Shown piece after piece: positions 55,101 to 61,491 of a stretch of 64,000 nucleotides of DNA (its first letter is position 1; each line of letters starts with the position of its first letter). The stretch is from Schistosoma mansoni. Taxonomy: Eukaryota > Platyhelminthes > Trematoda > Strigeidida > Schistosomatidae. The notes under the pieces are model-generated. The model did no database searches. It saw only the letters and a list, made by a program, of their open reading frames with translations, and had not been told where the DNA came from. The translations under genes and the position numbers were made by a program. Location of the stretch: positions 14,830,589 to 14,894,588 of the forward strand of contig NC_031496.1 in assembly GCF_000237925.1 (NCBI RefSeq), in the 5' to 3' direction.

Positions 55101-56803
55101 AATCACAAACAACTACATGTAACGATCAACACTAACAATGAGGCTGACTAAAATTATCTTTATAAAATGCTTATTTATTTATACATTTACAGAATTCCAC
55201 AAGTTTTCTAAACTCATTCCATTTTCTTTGTAATACAATTTTGCAGATATATAAAGTTTTTCAACACTTAACAAATTCCAAACAAAAGTTGCACTTATCA
55301 AGTGATGTACAAATGCTTCAGGGAACAAATAATCATATTAATAATTATCATCAGTTAATCAAAAAGAATAGTAGAAATACAGTTCCACGTCCTATTTTTT
55401 ATTTAATGGGACCACCTATTCATATTCAATACTGTTTGAATAAAAACTGCATTAAACAAAATTTAAGTTCATTATCACCAATATGGATTAGCATGATATG
55501 CGGTTTAGAACAAAAATCTAGTATTAAACGAATAGCTGCATTAAAAGCATTAACTATACTCATAGAATCACAGATAAGTGGAACAATAAAAACCACACAA
55601 AATAATAATACAAATAATAAAAATTGTAGACTATATGGAAATACCACTGATGGAATTACAAATTCAACAATATTACAACTTTTGAATGATATACATTCAA
55701 ATGATTCAGATCCATTGGTGAAGAATTTAGCTAGACAAATTATTGACAGAATTACTACAAGATTTAATACTGAATCACACAATGAACAAGTAAGTTACAC
55801 TTAAACTATCCAGTTCCCATTGAAAACTATTAAAAAAATAAGCAAACATCTGCAAGTAATAAAATGAATTTTGAACTTCTACGGGTTATGATTTAGAAAT
55901 ATACCTCCATGACAATTATATCAGAGTTTACTTTTGGATTGGTAAATACAATAGTCTGTGATTGATATACCAGTGTGGAGAAAAAACATGCATTATCAAT
56001 GAACAAAGAAAAATAAAATATAAGTAGTAAACGGATATAAAAACAAAAACAGAAGATATCAATTGAGCATTGGAAAGTAAATTTGGAGTAATAATCAAAT
56101 GCTAAAGGTTTAAAGTTGACAAAAATAAAATTAAGAGGAAACTCAGTCATGGATTTCGAGTCATCTTTGATCTCTAACTATTTGCTAGTTTATCTCGAAG
56201 CCAAGTTCTCACTTCCAATCTTTTCTACTCGTGTAAAGATAAATAATAAATATGGTCTCTAAAGTTTGCATTATCGTTTAAACTAAACAAATACAATATT
56301 ATTTTCATATGGTATTGCCAAGCTGTCACATCTTGCGTCCCCTATTAAGCTTTCAAACAAACATCTTAATTAGAATATGAACGACACTACATATGTAGCA
56401 TAACAACACATGTAAATGTTGTAGCCAATATTTGACTCGATAATTTCAGATAATTTGAGCACTAGGTAAACTGTTAATCATAAAATATTGAGAAATTTTG
56501 TAAATCATAATGAGTAGAAATTTAAAATTCTGACGTTTCACAACTTAGCTTAAGTCCATTATTCTGAGAATGAATAAATAACCGAATTTGACTTGTATCA
56601 TTATGATTCAGTTATAAATACCATGAGTAGTATTTAAATCATTGATTTAACTTTTTAATTATCGATGAAAAGTCAGTGATCAATTTTTCTTGTTTCATTC
56701 ATTTCAGATAACTAAACCTACTCGTCTCCTGAAAACAATATGGACTAAATTTAGTACTGCAGAAAATTTACCCTCCAAACCGTCATATATCTTTCAACGA
56801 TAA
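7501..56803 (+). CDS. RIPOR: RIPOR/FAM65 family protein (Rho-interacting cell polarization regulator), 16-exon gene
   Basis: Spliced gene with coding exons 7501-7680, 10861-11315, 14673-14745, 18713-18754, 24749-24797, 26651-27732, 35416-35564, 38431-38881, 40661-40834, 41157-41405, 44668-45231, 51256-51553, 52293-52508, 54242-54531, 55247-55789 and 56708-56803. All borders are GT-AG, all phases agree, and the sum is 4911 nt (1636 residues plus stop). Residues about 200-270 form a coiled coil that matches the RIPOR N-terminal helical region ([14 protein letters not shown]). Residues about 470-690 match the conserved RIPOR core: [42 protein letters not shown], then [19 protein letters not shown]. 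The C-terminal part (about 1110-1600) is helical and resembles the HEAT/ARM-like tail; [16 protein letters not shown] fits its start. RIPORs are cytoplasmic partners of Rho GTPases that act in cell polarity and adhesion. The protein is longer than vertebrate RIPORs because of Asn/Ser-rich insertions. The start codon is the least certain part. Confidence 0.88.
7681..10860 (+). other. Intron 1 of the RIPOR-like gene
   Basis: AT-rich, 3180 bp. No transposon, RNA gene or long open frame recognised. Confidence 0.6.
10861..11315 (+). CDS. RIPOR: RIPOR-like gene, exon 2
   Basis: The acceptor is a T-run followed by ACAG ending at 10860; the donor is GTAAGC at 11316. Enters in phase 0 and leaves with two bases. 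Most of the exon is polar linker; the last residues ([17 protein letters not shown]) begin the conserved helical region and join to exon 3 as LKEHIEWH. Confidence 0.82.
11316..14672 (+). other. Intron 2 of the RIPOR-like gene
   Basis: AT-rich, 3357 bp, with a short (TA)n at about 13025-13038. The stretch around 13875-13890 shares a short motif (TTCGAATTTTGAGT) with intron 1 at about 8795. Nothing else recognised. Confidence 0.55.
14673..14745 (+). CDS. RIPOR: RIPOR-like gene, exon 3
   Basis: A 73 nt exon between TTTTAG (ending 14672) and GTGAGT (14746). One base completes the split Lys codon of exon 2; the rest encodes [19 protein letters not shown] and following residues, a coiled-coil segment matching the 'ALKRGLTAYLEVHQQEQ' region of vertebrate RIPORs. 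Confidence 0.85.
15398..16058. mobile_element. tRNA-derived SINE insertion with inverted halves and assembly gap
   Basis: A 14 bp direct repeat TATGTCTTAAACAG at 15398-15411 and 16045-16058 marks the target-site duplication. Inside, 15412-15626 is SINE sequence in - orientation: box B as GGGACTCGAACTCAG, box A region as CCACTCGGCCACTGAG. After the gap, 15827-16044 is the same family in + orientation through its 3' end. The family has a tRNA-like head and pol III boxes like those of the schistosome SM-alpha type. The inner junction is hidden by the gap. Confidence 0.75.
15627..15826. other. Assembly gap (200 N)
   Basis: Exactly 200 unknown bases, probably a placeholder length. It sits between oppositely oriented SINE sequences, where a palindrome would hinder assembly. 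Confidence 0.98.
16608..16950 (+). repeat. LTR-like repeat, family D (solo)
   Basis: Starts TGTTGGGG and ends CACCAACG, near-inverted ends as in LTRs. Contains a TATA-like ACTATAAATATT near 16800 and AATAAA near 16890. No coding region is attached, so probably a solo LTR; no clear target duplication. Confidence 0.5.
18418..18460. repeat. (ATT)n microsatellite
   Basis: About 14 uninterrupted ATT units in intron 3, near a (TA)n run at 18275-18302. Confidence 0.95.
18713..18754 (+). CDS. RIPOR: RIPOR-like gene, exon 4 (42 nt microexon)
   Basis: Fourteen codons, [14 protein letters not shown], phase 0 to 0, between a long T-run plus CAG (ending 18712) and GTAAGC (18755). It continues the heptad pattern of the coiled coil. 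Small size and symmetric phase mean it could be skipped without a frame change. Confidence 0.82.
20401..20437. repeat. (TA)n microsatellite
   Basis: About 18 perfect TA units. Confidence 0.95.
23427..23474. repeat. (TA)n microsatellite
   Basis: About 24 TA units interrupted once by TG. Confidence 0.95.
23697..23829 (-). mobile_element. Second tRNA-like SINE family fragment
   Basis: On the - strand the sequence has a box-B-like GGGTTCGAATCTCGC, then GAGGAGTCCCATAATAGGAC and GAAACGGCCGTCCAG, ending near CTAGCTTCAATTGACTC. It shares the 'GAGTCCC..TAGGACGAAACG' motif with the main SINE family but is otherwise different. The tRNA 5' half (box A) is absent, so it is 5' truncated. Confidence 0.6.
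24749..24797 (+). CDS. RIPOR: RIPOR-like gene, exon 5 (49 nt microexon)
   Basis: Encodes [16 protein letters not shown], phase 0 to 1, between TTTTAG (ending 24748) and GTAAGC (24798). It extends the coiled coil and fits the vertebrate 'IDELYEAYCVQRRLR' stretch. The intron before it is almost 6 kb. Confidence 0.85.
24918..25400 (-). mobile_element. RTE-like LINE fragment (post-RT region)
   Basis: Antisense to the host gene. The - strand frame [32 protein letters not shown] and [15 protein letters not shown] matches the region after the RT domain of RTE-clade elements. It aligns with 47576-48040 of the larger copy in this window. Both ends are truncated and the frame is broken near the 5' side. 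Confidence 0.8.
26205..26480. mobile_element. tRNA-derived SINE with inverted 5' half
   Basis: 26205-26358 is the tRNA-derived half in - orientation (box B as ACTCGAACCCGG). 26362-26480 is the 3' half in + orientation, ending GAAGATTCAAACAG. The two halves meet so that the element is nearly complete but its head is flipped, as expected from twin priming. AACTATCCTTA before and AACTATCTTA after may be a decayed target duplication. More diverged than the copies at 15.4 and 53 kb. Confidence 0.7.
26651..27732 (+). CDS. RIPOR: RIPOR-like gene, exon 6 (largest; core domain)
   Basis: The acceptor ends at 26650 (CTCGTAG); the frame continues exon 5 as [11 protein letters not shown]. About 200 Asn/Ser/Thr-rich residues follow, then the family core: [50 protein letters not shown]. 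The frame stays open to TGA at 27751, but a GTGAGA donor at 27733 in phase 0 and the matching exon 7 show that splicing, not this stop, ends the coding part. Retention would give a short isoform ending VRYQHL. Confidence 0.92.
28774..28852 (-). mobile_element. SINE, 3' part, split by the LINE
   Basis: On the - strand this is the 3' end of the main SINE family (GAAGATTCAAACAAACAATA). It stops at GTGCATAC, exactly where the other piece resumes after the LINE at 31924. Confidence 0.85.
28853..31923 (+). mobile_element. CR1/Jockey-group LINE, nearly complete, three in-frame stops
   Basis: A 95 bp leader, then one frame from ATG 28948 to TAA 31743 with no frameshift. Endonuclease motifs are present in order: [47 protein letters not shown] motifs: [48 protein letters not shown], then the region after the catalytic box, [10 protein letters not shown]. 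Stops interrupt the frame at 30166, 30631 and 30979; the last replaces the YADD box (now stop-SED). The 3' UTR has AATAAA at 31899 and an (AAT)n tail, typical of CR1-like elements. Sense to the host gene. No separate ORF1 is visible, so a 5' part may be missing. Confidence 0.9.
28948..31743 (+). pseudogene. LINE endonuclease-reverse transcriptase ORF with three premature stops
   Basis: 932 codons in one frame. The first part (28948-30165, 406 codons) carries the whole endonuclease domain with its catalytic residues. The RT part is cut at three points and has lost the second and third catalytic Asp context (YADD). It cannot make a working RT. Confidence 0.88.
31924..32125 (-). mobile_element. 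SINE, tRNA-related part, split by the LINE
   Basis: Continues the SINE from the LINE junction: ATACTGTGCCTATTGCC through box B (GGGACTCGAACCCAG) to the box A region (CCACTCAGCTACTGAG). The direct repeat ATAC (28849-28852, 31924-31927) is the probable LINE target duplication. The first few bases of the SINE head are missing. Confidence 0.85.
35416..35564 (+). CDS. RIPOR: RIPOR-like gene, exon 7 (core domain end)
   Basis: A 149 nt exon between ACATACAG (ending 35415) and GTGAGT (35565). Encodes [19 protein letters not shown] and then [18 protein letters not shown], which fits the vertebrate core 'CETKDLF...VDINDLGTIKLNLEITW'. Phase 0 in, two bases out; it joins exon 8 to give [11 protein letters not shown], the counterpart of 'WYPFD'. 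Confidence 0.87.
35565..38430 (+). other. Intron 7 of the RIPOR-like gene
   Basis: 2866 bp. Holds a solo LTR-like repeat (about 36849-37238); the rest is AT-rich and featureless. Confidence 0.55.
36849..37238 (+). repeat. LTR-like repeat, family E, with adjacent primer-site-like sequence
   Basis: Ends TTTATAACA followed by ATTGGCGACGGCATAC, a TTGGCGAC sequence of the kind seen next to Gypsy-type 5' LTRs. The start near TGTGGGCGAG is uncertain. No coding region follows; a solo or truncated LTR. Confidence 0.45.
38431..38881 (+). CDS. RIPOR: RIPOR-like gene, exon 8
   Basis: The acceptor TCATTTAG ends at 38430; the donor GTAAGT starts at 38882. It opens with [10 protein letters not shown], the last part of the conserved core, and then encodes a polar, probably disordered linker rich in Ser, Asp and His. 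Leaves in phase 0. Confidence 0.88.
39212..39335 (-). mobile_element. Third tRNA-like SINE family, - copy
   Basis: On the - strand: a box-A-like GTTTAGAGTCCAGGCG, a box-B-like GGTTCGATTCCCGG, then GGGTCAAGGATACACACTCC. Head-to-head with the copy at 39357-39500. Confidence 0.6.
39357..39500 (+). mobile_element. Third tRNA-like SINE family, + copy
   Basis: GGTTTAGAGGTTAACCGTTC (box A region), AGCTCGATCTCC (decayed box B), GGGTCAAGGATAAACATCAC, then a tail to about 39500. Diverged from the - copy, so the two are not a fresh inverted duplication. Confidence 0.6.
40661..40834 (+). CDS. RIPOR: RIPOR-like gene, exon 9 (linker)
   Basis: Fifty-eight codons, phase 0 to 0, between TTAATAG and GTAAGT (40835). 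Encodes acidic then Asn-rich sequence ([18 protein letters not shown] at the start). No domain seen. A GTACGT inside the exon at about 40723 could serve as an alternative donor. Confidence 0.82.
40835..41156 (+). other. Intron 9 of the RIPOR-like gene
   Basis: 322 bp, the shortest intron; nothing recognised. Confidence 0.7.
41157..41405 (+). CDS. RIPOR: RIPOR-like gene, exon 10 (linker)
   Basis: Eighty-three codons, phase 0 to 0, between AAATTAG and GTAAGA (41406). Polar sequence ([18 protein letters not shown], later [12 protein letters not shown]) with no domain. Open only between the splice sites, and it has no ATG. Confidence 0.83.
43288..43598 (+). repeat. LTR-like repeat, family C, copy 1
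   Basis: Reads in + what copies 2 and 3 read in -: TAGTGAACA, GGACAATCGAGTGTATTTAA, then CTACTTATGTGGATAT at its end. More diverged than copies 2 and 3. Confidence 0.7.
43600..44011 (-). mobile_element. GC-rich leader-like block of an LTR element, fossil
   Basis: About 55-60% GC by eye in a ~33% GC neighbourhood. On the - strand it begins TTTGGTGTCGCTGCCAATC directly after LTR copy 2, the place of a primer-binding site. No clear coding domain. The element is only a 5' stub. Confidence 0.5.
44012..44346 (-). repeat. LTR-like repeat, family C, copy 2
   Basis: About 335 bp. On the - strand it starts TGTAGTGAACAAGAACAC and ends GTGTTCTTATTCACTACA, so its own ends are inverted repeats. A TATA-like GGATATAAGTAGACCAC lies near the end. 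It stands directly before the leader-like block, as a 5' LTR would. Confidence 0.7.
44668..45231 (+). CDS. RIPOR: RIPOR-like gene, exon 11 (start of C-terminal helical region)
   Basis: 188 codons, phase 0 to 0, between ATTTTAG (ending 44667) and GTCAGT (45232). The segment [18 protein letters not shown] matches the vertebrate 'LDLLLHRHLQLSLCLL' that opens the C-terminal helical region. LTR-like repeats lie close on both sides (44012-44346 and 45277-45573). Confidence 0.88.
45277..45573 (-). repeat. LTR-like repeat, family C, copy 3 (solo)
   Basis: Same orientation as copy 2, with many shared blocks (GTGGTGTGGTCTACTTATAT, ATAGAATGTATTTTGGCAGA), about 45 bp after exon 11. No internal region is attached. 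Confidence 0.7.
46121..46173. repeat. (TA)n microsatellite
   Basis: About 26 perfect TA units, the longest in the window; a length-polymorphism candidate. Confidence 0.95.
47318..50510 (-). mobile_element. RTE-like LINE, nearly full length, broken
   Basis: About 3.2 kb, antisense to the host gene. From 5' (right): a leader with GGTTGGGTATGGGGTTGGCG, the endonuclease ([50 protein letters not shown]), a linker, RT ([47 protein letters not shown]), then the RTE tail ([24 protein letters not shown]) to a stop near 47325. Frames shift several times and stops occur, so it is dead. The endonuclease box reads GNLDAK where GDLNAK is usual, and IYHICI where IDHICI is usual. This is the SR2/RTE type of schistosomes by memory. 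Confidence 0.88.
51256..51553 (+). CDS. RIPOR: RIPOR-like gene, exon 12
   Basis: Follows a 6 kb intron that holds an RTE-like LINE. The acceptor TTATAG ends at 51255; the donor GTAAGA begins at 51554, phase 1. Encodes helical sequence such as [18 protein letters not shown] and [18 protein letters not shown]. Confidence 0.88.
51554..52292 (+). other. Intron 12 of the RIPOR-like gene
   Basis: 739 bp, AT-rich, nothing recognised. Confidence 0.65.
52293..52508 (+). CDS. RIPOR: RIPOR-like gene, exon 13
   Basis: The acceptor TCTCTAG ends at 52292. The donor is the weaker GTTAGT at 52509, chosen because it is the GT that keeps the frame (one base left over, completed by exon 14) just before an in-frame stop. 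Encodes [16 protein letters not shown] and further amphipathic helices ending [10 protein letters not shown]. Confidence 0.85.
52509..54241 (+). other. Intron 13 of the RIPOR-like gene
   Basis: 1733 bp. Holds the palindromic SINE at 53065-53382; nothing else recognised. Confidence 0.65.
53065..53382. mobile_element. Palindromic SINE insertion with target-site duplication
   Basis: AAAGCTAAAGTT at 53065-53076 and 53371-53382 is a perfect 12 bp target duplication. Inside, 53077-53255 is the SINE 3' part in - orientation and 53256-53370 is an internal part in + orientation. The two overlap in content, so 53205-53255 and 53319-53369 form near-perfect ~51 bp inverted arms around a 63 bp loop. The tRNA head with box A and box B is absent. 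Confidence 0.82.
54242..54531 (+). CDS. RIPOR: RIPOR-like gene, exon 14
   Basis: The acceptor CCTTTTAG ends at 54241; the donor GTAAGT begins at 54532, phase 0. Encodes [18 protein letters not shown] through [18 protein letters not shown], helices of the HEAT-like tail. An alternative acceptor (ATTCAG, ending about 54251) would drop three residues plus part of a codon and break the frame, so it is not used here. Confidence 0.88.
54532..55246 (+). other. Intron 14 of the RIPOR-like gene
   Basis: 715 bp; a 66-codon open frame at 54806 shows no domain and is taken as chance. Nothing else. Confidence 0.6.
55247..55789 (+). CDS. RIPOR: RIPOR-like gene, exon 15
   Basis: 181 codons, phase 0 to 0, between TTTGCAG (ending 55246) and GTAAGT (55790). 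The segment [19 protein letters not shown] is a typical HEAT/ARM-type helix pair, followed by an Asn/Thr-rich loop and [19 protein letters not shown]. Confidence 0.88.
55790..56707 (+). other. Intron 15 of the RIPOR-like gene
   Basis: 918 bp, AT-rich, nothing recognised. Confidence 0.65.
56708..56803 (+). CDS. RIPOR: RIPOR-like gene, exon 16 (terminal)
   Basis: The acceptor CATTTCAG ends at 56707; 31 codons ([15 protein letters not shown], then SYIFQR) and a TAA stop at 56801. Its phase fits exon 15. A basic, short C-terminus. Confidence 0.85.
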   Translation: MTKPTRLLKTIWTKFSTAENLPSKPSYIFQR

Positions 56804-58379
56804 TAACTGAGATTCATATTAATCTATAGCTATTTTTAGTCACTGTATTTTCATACATAGTTTGTACAGCTATTTATTTTGGTGCTGTAAGATAACAAAA
56901 ATTCCTACTATGAAATATTTATGCCTTTAAAATTAAGAACAAGGACCAAGGTAGATAAATGCTATGAAAGGAGTTAAACCACGTTGGTATTAAATTATTT
57001 AAAATCTTCCAACATAATTCTGAAAATGTAGAAAGACGGTCACTTTATACGACTAGGTATTCTAAGTTTAATTGTGAAACGGAATATTAAGGTGCACCTT
57101 GTAAATACTACATGATAATAATGAACAAAAACCTTATCTAAACAAAGCGAAAACAATAAGATTATAAGAAAAAAATGGACTCATTCTATTTCAGATTCTT
57201 CTTATCAACTGTAAACGGCTTAAGGTTACAAAAAGTAGTAAATTTACCATAATTTAGTAAATAAAGTTGAAATGGATGTTTGAAAGCAGAGTGAACATCG
57301 TAATAGCAGGAAGGAGACAAACGCTTTAACACTAAACGTTGATATGTACTTATGCAAAAATAAATACGAATTTTATTTCTAAATCTATCAAAGGCACTAA
57401 ATATATGGAAAAAAACCTGGTCATTTAGAGAAATCAATTACGTATTTATGATATCTGGAAGTTCCGACTAGTGATATCATCTACCATACTGATGATCATT
57501 CTTTACGTACTGACATATCATCATCGAAATATTAAAGGATTGATATGTAGTGTCGGTTGATATGTTAAGTCCATGTGTCTTATTCTAACTTCTGAACAAG
57601 TCAATTCACCTATCCATCATGAGTCATTTTTTCACCTTGTTAATTCTTCACTTATCAACCGATACTACAGATATAACAATTACTACAACGAAAAAAAATT
57701 ACACAACTGGTGGATTTTCCAATTCTCCTGTATTTATGTACTTAAAACTTGAAATAAAATTACTCAGAACTGTTTGCAGTAACGTATTCGTATTCTCCAT
57801 TCTTTTACACCTTCAAAGACTAAGGCTTTGAACCTGTCTCATAAACTGATCGTGATACAACCAAAGATAGAAATAATTGTTAGCGTTGAGCTTGCCATTA
57901 CTTAATTACCACATAATCAAAATTTTATCCGATATAATTTCAAAAGAAAGTTTACTTACAAAAAACGAGATGTCTTATAGAAATAAGCAATTAGATGTAA
58001 CGTACACAGACGTAATATGAACGTTATTTATTAGAATTAAAAGTAATGGGGAAATATGGACTCTCAATAATTTCGGTAGAATAACACCGAAAACATGTTA
58101 GACAGTAAGTCAAATGTATCTAATGTACTTTACCTTTGTGTATTAAAAAGAACTAATGAATAAGAATACAGTAAAGTACTTGTTTATATGTTCTACACCT
58201 TTGACAAACTGGTCAAGAAAGGTGGTCCCAATTTCAAATTCGCCACTTTACAATTATTTGTAGAAAGAGCAGCGTCAGTATTCACGATGAACATTACAAA
58301 AGATACTTTAAATTTTATGAAGTAAGAAGGTTGTTTTAGTCCTTCTATGTCCGACTGACCACCAAATATTAGAACACCA
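56804..58379. other. 3' UTR and intergenic
   Basis: The first ~460 bp are probably the RIPOR-like 3' UTR. The rest is AT-rich without a gene. Confidence 0.5.
57260..57265 (+). promoter_or_regulatory. Candidate poly(A) signal of the RIPOR-like gene
   Basis: AATAAA about 460 nt after the stop codon. It is the first perfect hexamer that I see downstream; an ATTAAA near 56988 is an alternative. AT-rich DNA makes chance hexamers common. Confidence 0.3.
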
Positions 58380-59790
58380 TCATTCTTATTACAGACCTAC
58401 AATCGTAGTGTTTCTCGACATTAGGGACAACTTTGTCTCGTTGAACAGGACTTCTCTGGGACTGTCTATTGAAAGTGTGTGCCTGAGGAGTTTACTTATG
58501 TCTTAGAAGCTTTATATGCTGAAACCTCATGCAGAGTGAGGGCATACAACCACCTCTCTCCACTGTTCCACCAAATCAGTGGCCGTGATGTAGAAATGCT
58601 AATCTCACCCATCCCTCTCATTTCACTATCGATGAACTCTGGAAACAACTCGGATGGATGAAGGTAACAGTGGTGTGGACCTATTTTTTTGAAAAACATT
58701 TTCGACCTTGAGTACGCGGATGATATTGTCTCACTGTGCGACGATACCCAAGCCATGCAATCCGCATTTAATCAGTGTCCGTAGGTATGGTATGTGCTGC
58801 CCACATTCGAAAGGCAAAGTACTCTTACAAAACTGGCAAGACCCTGAACCTACACTCCCTATGCCTACTGAAAAGATAAAGTAGTCGAGAAATTTGTGTA
58901 TTTGTGTAGCTGCTTAAGCGCTGGTGATTGCGTCTGAGATGAGATCGATTAACGTATAGTGAAAGCCAGAGCGCATTATGCCAACCCGGCTCATCTTTGG
59001 AGCCTCATTGATACTAGTCTGTCTGCGAAATGTCGGATTTTCAACGTGTCCGTGAGAGTAGTTTTGTCTTATACGTGTGAGACCTGGCCTGTCCGAGTTG
59101 AGTTTGTTAGATGACTCTCTGTGTTTGATCACCGTTGTCTCCGAAGGATCGCTGACATCCAGTGGCAACACCATGTTAGTAATGCAGAGGTTCTGCAACG
59201 TGTGTTTGGGCACAGCGACGACTATTCAGTTGATGTCACTGTCTTGAAACATCGACTTTGGTGGCTTTAACATGTTCTACGAATGTCGTCCTAGAGAATT
59301 CCACGTCGTGCATTATTTGCCGATGTTGGGACTTGTTGAAAAAAGATAATAGGGTCAGTGTATGACAGTGTCGTGGTATGGAAGAACTGGCTACTGTTGA
59401 TCCTTCACGACTCCTTGGTTGGGATCCAGGAGATGGTGAAACACAATGGCTAGAGACGTTACCAGATATGGCTCAGAATAGAAGTCCGTGGCGATCCTGC
59501 TGACTTTATTCTACTTTCTTTTTAAAAATTTGGACGTGATTTCTTTGACTGAAATTCCTTCTTGTTGTATTTCTCCATACTGAATTGTTCCTTCCATTAA
59601 TACTATCACTATTATTATTACTATTGTTATTTCACTCTTATTCACTAATTTCTGTTCGTTGTTGCTTTTCCTTTATAATACTTACCCTCTATTCTCTATC
59701 TCTTCACAACCTCATTATAATTGTATGACGCATATGTATTTGGTGCCCCTTAGTAGTAACGTTTGTGTCCAAATAAATAAATTATAAAGT
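58380..59790 (+). mobile_element. Second RTE-like LINE lineage, 5'-truncated copy
   Basis: Starts inside the RT domain (VVFLDIR), continues with PEEFTYVLEALYAETS, RVRAYNHLSPLFHQ, an intact catalytic box DLEYADDIVSLCDD (about 58702-58743), and the C-terminal WRWWL/HVLRMSS-like region, then a 3' UTR ending AAATAAATAAATTATAAA. The frame breaks several times. Different from the 47-50 kb element; the same broad lineage as 61721-62658 but with another 3' end. Confidence 0.75.
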
Positions 59791-61110
59791 GAAAATGTTT
59801 AACGTTCATATGTTATTTGTACCAAGTTTCAAAATATAAATACGATACTTAGTCAACATTAGGACACAAACAATTGAGAAATAAATTGAAAGGATTTTGA
59901 CGACTAAAGGAAAAAAATGAACATATCTCAGCAGAAAGTAATGGTGCAGTAATGGGACACTTATAGTATGTACGAATTAATCCAGAAAGCTATTTACAAC
60001 CTTGTATACTTATGAAGAAAAAACCGCATCCAATTATCTTATGTAAATATATTGAAAAAGAGGAATCAAATAGCCAAAACTTAGATACAATAAAAGTACA
60101 CTTTATTTTCAATGGTAAGAGGACAATTAAAATGAATACCCTTGACATGATATACGCATATATATAAATTGCAAATGATGTAAGTATAACAGTTAAATGC
60201 TTTAACACTTTACTTCAATAAATAAATACACCAGGTAGTATTTTGCATTAATTTCCTTATTTCTAAAACGAGAGAGAAATAAAACTAACACCAAAAACAA
60301 GAGAATAAAGCAAATGAAAAACAAAGGGGAGGAAATGTTAAATGGTACATTTAAATGAGAATGCATGAATTATACCGGTTTGTTCGAAAAAAAACAGAAA
60401 TTAATATACCAAAAATATTATTATCATTATCATTAAGACCTCTAACGAACTGGTTGGGGAAGGGGGAGGGCACATAAAAATGAATTGACATGTTATCACT
60501 CATGATATTCAAATAATGATTAAAAAAAGGAAGGGGTGGAAATTATTAGGGAAACATAAAGAATATACATATTAAAATATATAATTAAGCAATTGAAAAG
60601 TTAATAGAATAAAAATTAATGACAATAAAGTTTAATTTAAAAAAGTTGTATACCTATAATAATTGGCAACAAAAAAATAATGAAATCAAGTCATGATTAT
60701 AATTTAGTTAATACTAACCAATATTACTTAATTAACAATAAAGTAATGTAAATTTATGCATATATCATAATAACTTAGCGTATGCACTAATATCATTATG
60801 CATTTAAAGCAAGCATAATGTGGATAGTCAAGAAAAACAAAAACAACTAATTAATAGAAACTGGACTAGAAATTCTTTTAACAGATACACATGGTGTATT
60901 TTATCGTTTTATTTGAAGAGGTAGTTTGTATTGCAATAAAGAAAATAATATACGATAAAAACTCTCTCACACATACAGAGAAACTTTACAAAGGTAAGAA
61001 AACAAAAAAAGTAGGACAATTATCTCACAGAACATTGATAGGTAGTAAGTGATAGTGTCAATACTACTTATAATAAGATTACGTATCATAACAATAACAA
61101 AAAGAAGCAT
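59791..61110. other. Intergenic and 3' UTR of the tensin-like gene
   Basis: AT-rich and A-rich on the + strand. The part next to 61110 is probably the 3' UTR of the - strand gene. Nothing else recognised. Confidence 0.5.
60908..60913 (-). promoter_or_regulatory. Candidate poly(A) signal of the tensin-like gene
   Basis: AATAAA on the - strand about 200 nt past the stop. Position is reasonable for a 3' UTR, but AT content makes this weak evidence. Confidence 0.3.
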
Positions 61111-61491
61111 CTATCTACCATGGCCACCGGATTTAGATGAAACTTTATGTTTTCTATTCACATTTCTAGGCTGTAATTTTAAATCAGCCATAATGGAAGA
61201 GAAATCAGATAAACGTTGGTAATCCTCGTCTTCATCTGTTAGACGAGCTAAAGCTTCATCTAGTGAGATTGTATCTGTTACACGTTGTAAGGCATTGAAC
61301 ATTGGACGAAATTGTGACGGAGTAACATTGGGCGGTTTCTCAAAGTCATCGTGACCAACACAATGGTCAGTAGGCGAGAAGATGGGATTTGCTGCAGCTC
61401 TTGGAAGTCGAAGTGGGCAAGGAAGCATTTCAGGCATTACAGTTAAGTGTAAAACAAGACAAGCAAGTGATGGCCATTCTTTATCTAATCC
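61111..61491 (-). CDS. TNS: Tensin-like gene, terminal exon
   Basis: Starts after TTTTAG (complement of 61492-61493) as GLDKEWPSLACLVLHLTV, completes the SH2 at LPCPLRLP, and continues for 95 acidic then basic residues to a TAG stop. No PTB motif is recognisable. Confidence 0.85.
   Translation of the reverse strand, partial: GLDKEWPSLACLVLHLTVMPEMLPCPLRLPRAAANPIFSPTDHCVGHDDFEKPPNVTPSQFRPMFNALQRVTDTISLDEALARLTDEDEDYQRLSDFSSIMADLKLQPRNVNRKHKVSSKSGGHGR

Noticed and set aside
55426-55782. 118-codon open frame antisense to exon 15
   Set aside because: Mirror of the coding exon; no independent support.
58479-58756. Short frames on both strands near 58.5 kb
   Set aside because: Pieces or shadows of the RTE-like RT domain.
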